This document shows positions 1-7,746 of a DNA stretch of 64,000 nucleotides, in pieces. Numbering within the stretch: position 1 is the first letter of the stretch; every line of letters starts with the position of its first letter. A program made the translations under genes and the position numbers. The notes below the pieces were generated by a model. The model did not search any database. It saw nothing but the letters and a program-made list of their open reading frames with translations, and had not been told where the DNA came from. Origin of the DNA: Clostridiaceae bacterium (GTDB taxonomy: Bacteria; Bacillota; Clostridia; Oscillospirales; Acutalibacteraceae); contig JAEEWM010000006.1 of assembly GCA_016287385.1 (NCBI GenBank), positions 1 through 64,000 of the forward strand, given 5' to 3'.

Positions 1-686
1 ACCGTAACCGTTATTATCGCAACCGTTGACGACGGTATTATAACCCGGATAAACGCGGTAAAGGGATTTGCGCCGTCGACGTACGCCGCCTCTTCAAACT
101 CCCTGGGCAGACCTTTGAAAAACTGGCGGTAAATGAATATAAACACGCCCGAGCGAAGACCCACCGAAAAGATTGACGGCAGCCACATTGTAAAGCCCGT
201 GTTGAGTAAGTTTATTTGCAGACTTTTGCCGCTTATCTTATTGATTACGGCAAGCAGCTTTAACGGGTCAAAATTATAAAACGCGGTATACTGCGGAATC
301 ATGAGAAGGGTTGACGGCACCGCGATAGTTGCTATGACCAGGCCGAAAAGGATATTGTTTTCCCTGAACTTAAACCGCGCAAAACCGTAGGCGGTAACAG
401 CACAGGTGACGACCTCTATCATACCGGACAATACGGGGATGAGAAGCGTGCTTTTAAGCGCGGTCAGGAAATTCAGCTTATCGAGCGCGGTCTTAAAATT
501 ATCAAACGTGACCGTTTTCGGAATATAGACGACGCTTTGGTCGAGAACGTCCTCCATAGTCATAAGCGAGTTTGATATCATAACGAACAGAGGATACAGG
601 GCTATGTAACCGACGGCTATCAAAAACACCCACCGCAAAGCGGAAACAAGTATTGAACCCGTGCGTTTTAATATTTTTTTATTCAT
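1..686 (-). CDS. Carbohydrate ABC transporter permease, MalG type (partial, 3' end outside window)
   Basis: Inner-membrane permease of a binding-protein-dependent sugar importer. The start ATG at 686 has a GGAGGGCAGG ribosome site. The 228 visible residues contain an N-terminal membrane segment, several further hydrophobic helices, and near the end the EAA loop (EEAAYVDGANPFTAF) that docks on the ATPase, so only the last helices are missing. It lies 11 bases after the permease at 698-1615 and is clearly its partner. No ATPase is encoded with it. Family assignment is firm; the transported sugar is unknown. Confidence 0.9.
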   Translation of the reverse strand, partial: MNKKILKRTGSILVSALRWVFLIAVGYIALYPLFVMISNSLMTMEDVLDQSVVYIPKTVTFDNFKTALDKLNFLTALKSTLLIPVLSGMIEVVTCAVTAYGFARFKFRENNILFGLVIATIAVPSTLLMIPQYTAFYNFDPLKLLAVINKISGKSLQINLLNTGFTMWLPSIFSVGLRSGVFIFIYRQFFKGLPREFEEAAYVDGANPFTAFIRVIIPSSTVAIITVT

Positions 687-697
687 ACCTGCCCTCC

Positions 698-1615
698 TTA
701 ATCCCACTTACGCTTAAACGAGCGGAATATCGGAAAAAGAACGATTCCGCAGATTATAAGAACGCAAAGGAAATAGAACCATATCATGGCGGTGGGCATA
801 TCGTAACGCTGTTGACCGGATATCATGCTTTGCGCGTTGGACATAACTTCATTGGAGGTAGAAACCATTTCCTCAACGACCGTGAAAACGGTTACGAGCA
901 GGGTCACGTCACGAAGCATCGGGAAGGTTATCATCCAGAATTCTTCCCACTTTGAAGCTCCCTCGATTTTAGAGACCTCGTAAAGAGAATCCGGTATCGT
1001 TTGAAGCCCCGATATAAAGAGAATTATCTGTATACCGCTTTGCCACAGAAGGTTGAATATCATCGTAATATACTTTGACATCATCCCGGTCACCGCCTCG
1101 GGAAGACGAAGTCCGGCAAGCAGGGCGGAAGCGTCAAGATATCCGCCGCCCTCGCTCATTGAGGTTGAGGTAGCGCCGAGCTGAATTACCGGCGGCTGAC
1201 CGTTTATCTGAGTTGTAAGTATATCGAGAACCACGCCCGCCGCGATAATAACCGGCAAAAAGAACACGGCGCGCATTATTACTCTGCCTTTGAATTTTTG
1301 ATTAAGAACAATTCCGAGAATAAGGCTTAACGCAACTATTATCGGGATAGTATAAAGAAGAGTCGTAAGGGAGGAAATAAGCGTATCGGTGTAATACGGG
1401 TCTTCCTTCAACAGATATTTGAAATTATCGAGGAAGACGAAATGATAGTCCATACCGCCGACTTTGAACGTGACCTCGCAAAAAGCATAGGCAACCGAAA
1501 TAAGCAGGGGCACAATGATAAAAATCACCATACCTATCTCCCACGGGAGTATAAATAACCTGCCCGCACGGCGGCTTATAGCTTCTATTCCGCGCTTTTT
1601 TTTGCTCGTTTTCAT
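698..1615 (-). CDS. Sugar ABC transporter permease, MalF/UgpA type
   Basis: Permease of 305 residues, partner of the MalG-type protein downstream. It has a basic N terminus, about six hydrophobic helices and a C-terminal EAA loop (YEVSKIEGASKWEEF). The start overlaps the end of the DUF5696 lipoprotein gene by four bases and is preceded by CTGGAGGG, which points to translational coupling. This is the second permease pair of the operon (the first is at 5977-7746). Its solute-binding protein is not visible here and may lie left of the window, or the two pairs may share the one at 7743. Confidence 0.9.
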   Translation of the reverse strand: MKTSKKKRGIEAISRRAGRLFILPWEIGMVIFIIVPLLISVAYAFCEVTFKVGGMDYHFVFLDNFKYLLKEDPYYTDTLISSLTTLLYTIPIIVALSLILGIVLNQKFKGRVIMRAVFFLPVIIAAGVVLDILTTQINGQPPVIQLGATSTSMSEGGGYLDASALLAGLRLPEAVTGMMSKYITMIFNLLWQSGIQIILFISGLQTIPDSLYEVSKIEGASKWEEFWMITFPMLRDVTLLVTVFTVVEEMVSTSNEVMSNAQSMISGQQRYDMPTAMIWFYFLCVLIICGIVLFPIFRSFKRKWD

Positions 1616-3822
1616 GCTGTTGCCCTCCAGATGAAACTTTTTGCGTCAACAGAAACACCGTCAACCGTTACGGCGGTTTCCGTCTTGTTTACCGTCACCG
1701 TCACACCGTTTTCAAACACTGTCTTTGAAACGCCGCCTTTGTCGGAATAAGATTTTACCGTGCTTCCGGAAACGGCGTCAAAGAACTCCGCGTATTCTTC
1801 GGCGTAGGCAATTATGCTTTCTTTTGTGTCTTTGTAATTTGCGGCAATGTAAGCGCTGCAGCGGCTTGTAACGGCGTCGGAATTAACGTCGTTTGCCAAC
1901 ACAAAAGAAAGTCCGCTGCCGGTCTTGACCGCTTCAAGGAATTTATCCCTCGGCGTTGAGGAAAGGTTTATTGAAACCGCGTTTTCCTTACAACCCGCAA
2001 ATACCATGGCGTAAAACGGCACGTCGCGGTCAAAAACGATATAGGAGGAACTAACCGTCGGTATTTCATCGATAAAATCAGCGGATACCGCGGCGTAATC
2101 GTTGGCGTTTGCCGTGCATACCGGGGTTTTGCTCTCTTTTATTTCAGCAAGGGCGGCGCCTACATCTGACGCAATACCGGATTTGCCGTAATATTTCTCA
2201 CTCTTAAAGTCTGAATATGCCGACATTCCGAGCGTGGAGAAGGAAGCGCCGGTAACACCGAGTTTTTCGGCGGCTTTTGCGGCGTCGGCAATTACACGGG
2301 GCAGTGCCGCCCGGCTTATGATATATGACGATTTTTCAGAGGTGTCTACCTTTCTGAGCGCAATATCAAACGTATATTTTTTGACGCGATAATCGGTAGT
2401 ATCCACCGCGGCGTCACCGCGCTTTGAATATCCCGAGCCGGAAGACACAAAGTTTATAACGTCAAAATCAAAATAAAGTTCAGAGCCGATTTGCTCAGCG
2501 TATTCGGCAAACGTTTTCAAATCGGATTTTGAGCCGAGCCCCCTGTTAAGAGAAAAACCGCCCGCAATCTTATCCACCGTAAGTCCGGTATCGCCGTAAC
2601 CGAGCAAGCGCACGTTCATCGGCGCACCTATCGCGTTTACAAGCTCTTCGACAATGGATTTTGCCTCGGAAACAGTTGTCGTTTCGGAAAACTCGGTATA
2701 AGGCACGCCGACCGCGTTTCTTTTTGCCATAAGCCCGCCGAGCATTGTCAGATTAACAAGCTTGCTTTCGGCGCCTTCACTCAAGCCAAGATAATCACGG
2801 TAAGCCGCCGCGATGCCCGCAAGCGAAGCGTCCTCACCGCTTAAAACACCGTATTTTACTTCGAATTTGTCGGGATTTCTTTTATCGGCAAGGCGGATAA
2901 AGCTTTTAAGTCCGGTAGTTCCGCCTATATCTACCTGAACGTTATTATATGAGCGGATATTGAATACCGGATATACCCCGGAATATCCGGCGTTTTGGTC
3001 GCCCGCGTAAGCGCCGATTGAAGAACTCGACGCGCCGGAGGTTATAATGCCGTATAACGCCTCACTGCCGTCAACCGCACCGAAAACCGGCATATGTATC
3101 TGCTCTGAATTCGTGTAGTTCCACTTCTTTTCGCGGGCAAGGTCCTCACCGTATACTTCTTCCTCATAGGTTCTCGCTTTACCGCGGCAATCGGTATACA
3201 TAACCGCACCGCCGCCCGAAGGAATAAACAAATAACGGTTTTCATTCTTTTCGTTTTGTGCACTGCAAAAGAACGGCGCAACCGAAACCGAGATAACTAT
3301 AAAGTTATTCTCGATTATTTCAAGCGGGTCTATTTTAATAACAAGCCCGTCTTCGCCGAGCGTGTAGGTAACCGGCACGGAAACCTCCAGTTCATCGAAG
3401 AAATATGTGATTTTGACGCCGTTTTCAACCTCTTTTGAAAGTATCCTGCCCTTGGGAACGGCATCGGAAGAATTTACGGTAAAAAAGCTCTCATACGTAG
3501 GGTCGTAGTAAGTAAGGAAGAGCGCCGATTCCGATATCGGAGAACCAAACTCGTAATCCCATTTGCTTAAAAAATCAACAGGCAGTATACCCCATGTTTT
3601 TCCGCAGCCGGTTTTACAAAGCAGCGGTGAAGCGTGCTCCCCTTCTATCGAAAGGGTGTACTCGCCGATAGCGGCAAGATTTTTGCCTTCCGGCATATCA
3701 TACTGCACACCGCTTATATACGTTCCCTTGTAGATGACCATTTTTTTGCTTTTAGAGCATCCGCAAACCGACGCGCACAACAAAACGGCAAGTATAAGGC
3801 AGGTGATTCTTTTGTAATTCAT
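1612..3822 (-). CDS. DUF5696-family lipoprotein
   Basis: Predicted lipoprotein of 736 residues. The N terminus has a lysine/arginine patch, a hydrophobic stretch and a lipobox ending at Cys22 (ASVCGC). The remainder is soluble and extracytoplasmic. The layout resembles the DUF5696 proteins that accompany sugar ABC permeases and Yip1-type membrane proteins in Paenibacillus and Clostridia; I recognise the family from this context and sequence style. Its biochemical role is unknown. A barrel-like or glycoside-hydrolase-like fold is possible but not shown. The start has AGGTAGGAGG upstream. The gene is coupled to the permease behind it. Confidence 0.75.
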   Translation of the reverse strand: MNYKRITCLILAVLLCASVCGCSKSKKMVIYKGTYISGVQYDMPEGKNLAAIGEYTLSIEGEHASPLLCKTGCGKTWGILPVDFLSKWDYEFGSPISESALFLTYYDPTYESFFTVNSSDAVPKGRILSKEVENGVKITYFFDELEVSVPVTYTLGEDGLVIKIDPLEIIENNFIVISVSVAPFFCSAQNEKNENRYLFIPSGGGAVMYTDCRGKARTYEEEVYGEDLAREKKWNYTNSEQIHMPVFGAVDGSEALYGIITSGASSSSIGAYAGDQNAGYSGVYPVFNIRSYNNVQVDIGGTTGLKSFIRLADKRNPDKFEVKYGVLSGEDASLAGIAAAYRDYLGLSEGAESKLVNLTMLGGLMAKRNAVGVPYTEFSETTTVSEAKSIVEELVNAIGAPMNVRLLGYGDTGLTVDKIAGGFSLNRGLGSKSDLKTFAEYAEQIGSELYFDFDVINFVSSGSGYSKRGDAAVDTTDYRVKKYTFDIALRKVDTSEKSSYIISRAALPRVIADAAKAAEKLGVTGASFSTLGMSAYSDFKSEKYYGKSGIASDVGAALAEIKESKTPVCTANANDYAAVSADFIDEIPTVSSSYIVFDRDVPFYAMVFAGCKENAVSINLSSTPRDKFLEAVKTGSGLSFVLANDVNSDAVTSRCSAYIAANYKDTKESIIAYAEEYAEFFDAVSGSTVKSYSDKGGVSKTVFENGVTVTVNKTETAVTVDGVSVDAKSFIWRATA

Positions 3823-3832
3823 ACTATGCCTC

Positions 3833-5959
3833 CTACCTTAACAACAGTTCGTTGTATATGGTTTTGATGAACGTAATTAACTGCTGTATCAGTATGATCA
3901 CCATAAACATAAGGAAAATAACCAAACCCATACCAAGCAAAATGATAACGGTGGTTTTCAAAACCTTAAAGAAATCATACTCGTGAATTTCCATATTCGC
4001 GACGATAAGCGAAAAGCCGGCAAATATCCACGCAAGCGCCTCAAATATGCCGAGGAAAAACGCTTCCTTCGGGACAAGTATGTTTGAGATAACGAGATAA
4101 AACAATCTGTACACTATGAGCGGCACCACGCTGTACGAAACAGCAATAAACACCTCATACATCCTGCCTTTGCCGCCCTGAATCGAACAAACTCCCCAGT
4201 TGGTTACGGTATAAAGCAACACTATTCCCGAGGTGCCGAGGAAAGTAAACAGCAAATTATACGAGCCCGGGTCAACGTATCCGTACATATATCCGCAGAA
4301 AAAGTCGCAGATCAACGTCGTAAAGAATAAGAGGAAGGTGAAAACAGCCGCCATTATAATTTTTGTGCGCTTGTTATCCCGTAAATTTCTGAAATATGCG
4401 AACGGATGCACACAGGCACTTATTGAAGCCGTAACATCCCTGTTTTTGAATATAACAATTTTCTTTTTTCGTTTTATTACCGCAAGCGTTACGATAACCG
4501 CGGCGACCGGAACAAGCACAACCAATAAAACGTAAAAGTATTTATTGATGAACGCGGAGCGCACCTTTGTAAACGCCTCGCCGTAGAGTTGGGTATTCTT
4601 CCCCATTTTAGCCATTTTCAAAGCCTCATCATATTCGCCCATGGTAATAAGCGCTTTGGAAATTCCGTTATACGCCGCCTGGCAGTTAGCGTCCTGCGCA
4701 AGGATATCGCGCCAAACGGATAACGATTCCTCATATTTACCGTCATCCGTAAGATTGGTGGCGGTTTTGATAAGTTTTCCGAAATCGGTAAACTGAAAAA
4801 CGGTGATTACGTTATTTATGCTATCGACGGCGTAAAGATAATCACCGTCGATATGCAGGGATGATATTCCCCTGAACGTACCCTTGATTTCGCCTCTGTC
4901 GACACCGCCGCCAAAACCGCATAGCATGAATCCGTCACGGTTGTAAACAAGTATACGTCCGAATTTTTGGTCGGCTACGTAAACAAAATCGTTTTCATCG
5001 ACTGTAACGCTTACAAGACTTGATTTTTCATCAATAAAGGTTCTGCGAATAAATCCGCGCACTCCGAAAAACACCGAATCAGAGCCGGTATACTGTCCGC
5101 CTTCGTAAACCTTATATACGTTACTTCCGCCGGGGTTAAGGCGCCTTATCTGACCCGTATCGCCGGAATCGGTAACCGTAAAGATGAAATCTTCATTATC
5201 GACGCTTAAATCGACAAACTGATACGGTATTTTCTTTGCCTGACCGCTTATCTTTTCATTGTTGTTCAGTATCTTGCCCTTTATATTTGAAATAATATCC
5301 GTGACCGAAGCGGCGGTTACGTTGGCACCGTAGAAGCCGAGAAAATTAAAGTCACTGTCAAACCGGAGCGCCCCGTAAAAGCACCCGCTGCTTATCATGT
5401 AGAAAAAGCCCTTGTTATCACAAACAAGCTTTTGCGGTGCGAAAACCAAATCGTCCGGTATAATATCGGATTCAGGTCTTGTCACCACGCGCGAAACATT
5501 GCCGTTTATGTCGCAGATAATAAGGCGCTCGTTTTCAGTATCGCAAATATATATATTTGAATCCTTTGCGAAAACTCCTCCGGCTCTTCTGAAATGCAGC
5601 GTTTCACCCTCAAATTCGGGATCGGTAATGACAGACACCGTCTTATAATTCGTCTTATCGGCGATAATCAGGCGGCTGTTGTCGGAATCCAATACGTAGA
5701 TATAAGAATCGTCAACAAAAACGTCGGTCAGGGTCCTGAATCCGTCTTCAAGTCCGAAATCCGCGCCCGTAAGCTGCGTATGGAAACTGAACATTGATTT
5801 GACGGGAACCGCGCTCCCGCTGTTATATCCTTCCCAATAAGAAAACGATTCAAAAGGGAGATTTTCAAAAGAAGTGGCGGAAACGCTTATCAAAGGCAGA
5901 CAAACAACCGCTGATAAAAGCAACACGAATGAAATGACTTTAATTACGTGCCTTTTCAA
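3833..5959 (-). CDS. NHL-repeat / TPR / Yip1-domain membrane protein
   Basis: Protein of about 708 residues with a signal peptide, then a beta-propeller-like region with repeated NHL-style segments (for example 'YVADQKFGRILVYNRDG', 'YAVDSINNVITVFQF'), a short TPR-like stretch ('ATNLTDDGKYEESLSVWRDIL'), one membrane helix, and a C-terminal set of about five helices resembling a Yip1 domain. I chose the TTG start at 5959 because AAAGGAG lies eight bases upstream and the signal peptide begins there. In-frame ATGs at 5980 and 5977 lack a good site. It sits between two permease pairs, so it may sense or organise the transporter. That role is inference. Confidence 0.72.
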   Translation of the reverse strand: MKRHVIKVISFVLLLSAVVCLPLISVSATSFENLPFESFSYWEGYNSGSAVPVKSMFSFHTQLTGADFGLEDGFRTLTDVFVDDSYIYVLDSDNSRLIIADKTNYKTVSVITDPEFEGETLHFRRAGGVFAKDSNIYICDTENERLIICDINGNVSRVVTRPESDIIPDDLVFAPQKLVCDNKGFFYMISSGCFYGALRFDSDFNFLGFYGANVTAASVTDIISNIKGKILNNNEKISGQAKKIPYQFVDLSVDNEDFIFTVTDSGDTGQIRRLNPGGSNVYKVYEGGQYTGSDSVFFGVRGFIRRTFIDEKSSLVSVTVDENDFVYVADQKFGRILVYNRDGFMLCGFGGGVDRGEIKGTFRGISSLHIDGDYLYAVDSINNVITVFQFTDFGKLIKTATNLTDDGKYEESLSVWRDILAQDANCQAAYNGISKALITMGEYDEALKMAKMGKNTQLYGEAFTKVRSAFINKYFYVLLVVLVPVAAVIVTLAVIKRKKKIVIFKNRDVTASISACVHPFAYFRNLRDNKRTKIIMAAVFTFLLFFTTLICDFFCGYMYGYVDPGSYNLLFTFLGTSGIVLLYTVTNWGVCSIQGGKGRMYEVFIAVSYSVVPLIVYRLFYLVISNILVPKEAFFLGIFEALAWIFAGFSLIVANMEIHEYDFFKVLKTTVIILLGMGLVIFLMFMVIILIQQLITFIKTIYNELLLR

Positions 5960-5976
5960 GTCAAAATCTCCTTTCA

Positions 5977-6837
5977 TCATTTAATGCCCGAAGTACTCAT
6001 CGTTTCCTTAACGCTGCTCTGCGAAATCAGATAAACAATTATCGGCGGTATCATCATAATAACAGACATCGCCATAGCCGAACCGGACCTCGCAAGTCCG
6101 CCCGACGCAATAGTCGAGGTTATTTCGGGCAGGGTTTTCATAGATTCGGTAAATATGGTTCCGGAGCCGGTTACGGTCCACATATCGCGAAAGGCAAATA
6201 ACGCCAGAGTGAGCCACGCCGGCTTTACAAGCGGCAACGCTATGCGGAAAAACACTCTGAACTGTCCCGCCCCGTCTATCTGGGCCGCTTCAAGCAAGGC
6301 GTCCGGTATACCGGTATCCATAAACTGCTTCATAAGGAACACACCGAGCGTACTCGGTATATACGGCAGTATATAAACCAAATATGTATCTATCAGTTTT
6401 AGATTTGAATAAATCAAATATCTCGGAATTGCGAGAGTGTAAGCGTTAAAAAGCAACGCAAACTGGACAAACGCAAAAACGATATTCCTGTATTTGATTT
6501 TTGATTTTGAAATGGTGTATGCCGCACCGCTTGCGACAAAAATGTGAAGCACCGTCGCCGTGGCGCTGACGAAAAGACTGTTGAATACATAACGCGAAAG
6601 CGGTATTTTAAGGTTTGATAAAAGCGTCGGCAAAACCTTATAGTTTTCAAAGGTCGGTCTGACCACATAAAATCTCGGCGGAAATATAAGCAATTCGTCA
6701 AGCGGCTTGAAAGACGTAATAATCTGAATTACAAGCGGCAGTATGGCGAATGCGCCGAAAATTATAAGGAAAGCAAAATAGAATATGTTGCCGATAAGCG
6801 ACCTTGTATACTTACGGTAGGCTTTTTTATTCTTCAT
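5977..6837 (-). CDS. Carbohydrate ABC transporter permease, MalG type
   Basis: Permease of 286 residues with six predicted membrane helices and the EAA loop LLEAAQIDGAGQFRVF near residue 185, typical of the second permease of CUT1 sugar importers. It follows its MalF-type partner by six bases. The ribosome site GGGAAGGTAGG precedes the start. The gene ends by overlapping the annotated upstream ATG of the Yip1 protein, consistent with a single transcript. The substrate is unknown, but the neighbours suggest a plant-derived oligosaccharide. Confidence 0.92.
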   Translation of the reverse strand: MKNKKAYRKYTRSLIGNIFYFAFLIIFGAFAILPLVIQIITSFKPLDELLIFPPRFYVVRPTFENYKVLPTLLSNLKIPLSRYVFNSLFVSATATVLHIFVASGAAYTISKSKIKYRNIVFAFVQFALLFNAYTLAIPRYLIYSNLKLIDTYLVYILPYIPSTLGVFLMKQFMDTGIPDALLEAAQIDGAGQFRVFFRIALPLVKPAWLTLALFAFRDMWTVTGSGTIFTESMKTLPEITSTIASGGLARSGSAMAMSVIMMIPPIIVYLISQSSVKETMSTSGIK

Positions 6838-6843
6838 ACGCGC

Positions 6844-7746
6844 CTACCTTCCCATAAAGTTGACAAATTTCGTCAACAGTTTTTTAGTAACGATTATCAA
6901 TACGAACAGCAGCACGGATATAGCCGAGGCGTACCCCATTTCAAAGCGTTCGGTGCCTACGTCCTGCAAATGCGAGAGTATAGTATCAACCGCGTGATTA
7001 ACGGAAGGATATCCCGCGAGCGCCATAGGTATGGCGCCTACCGAAAACGCCGCCTGTATCTGCATAACGATACCGAAGAGCAGTATGCTCTTCATAGACG
7101 GTAATGTAATATACCAAAGCTCGTGCCACCGGGTCTTTATACCGTCGATAGCGCCCGCCTCGTACAATTCGTCGTCCACATTTTGAAGACCGGCGATATT
7201 TGCAAGGAACGAAACACCCATGGAAAGCCAAAGCTGAATAACAACTATAAGCGGAAAAACGTAGGTTTCGTTTCTGAACCACTGTATCGGCTCGGTGATA
7301 ACGCCGAAGGACATCAAAAAGCTGTTTATATATCCGTACGCATCACCGCTGAAAGCTATTTGCCATATATAAAACACGTTTCCCACGAGGGCGGGTGAAT
7401 AAAACAGAAACGAGAGTATACTGCGCGCGGTTTTACCAAATTCGTTTATTATCCACGCAAGGAAAAACGACAGTGCAAAACCGAACGGTCCGATGAATAT
7501 TGCAAACATCACCGTGTTTTTAAGCGCGACCGGCAGGACCTCGTCGCCGGTAAACATTCTGAAATAGTTTTCAAGGCCTATGAATCGCGGCGTTGATACA
7601 GCGTCAAAATCGGTAAAACTGAGTACCAAAGACGATAAAATAGGCAGAATGGTAAACACAAAGAAAAGCACTAAAAAAGGAAGCCACAGTATATGAAATT
7701 CATAATTAGCAAACCGCTTTTTACCGGTTTTTTTCACCCGTATCAC
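6844..7746 (-). CDS. Sugar ABC transporter permease, MalF/UgpA type
   Basis: Permease of 300 residues with six predicted helices and an EAA loop (LYEAGAIDGIKTRWHELW, around residue 190). It begins with GTG at 7746, overlapping the TGA of the solute-binding protein, and GAGGGTAG lies just upstream, so the two are translationally coupled. Together with the MalG-type protein at 5977-6837 it forms the channel served by the binding protein at 7743-10574. Confidence 0.92.
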   Translation of the reverse strand: MIRVKKTGKKRFANYEFHILWLPFLVLFFVFTILPILSSLVLSFTDFDAVSTPRFIGLENYFRMFTGDEVLPVALKNTVMFAIFIGPFGFALSFFLAWIINEFGKTARSILSFLFYSPALVGNVFYIWQIAFSGDAYGYINSFLMSFGVITEPIQWFRNETYVFPLIVVIQLWLSMGVSFLANIAGLQNVDDELYEAGAIDGIKTRWHELWYITLPSMKSILLFGIVMQIQAAFSVGAIPMALAGYPSVNHAVDTILSHLQDVGTERFEMGYASAISVLLFVLIIVTKKLLTKFVNFMGR

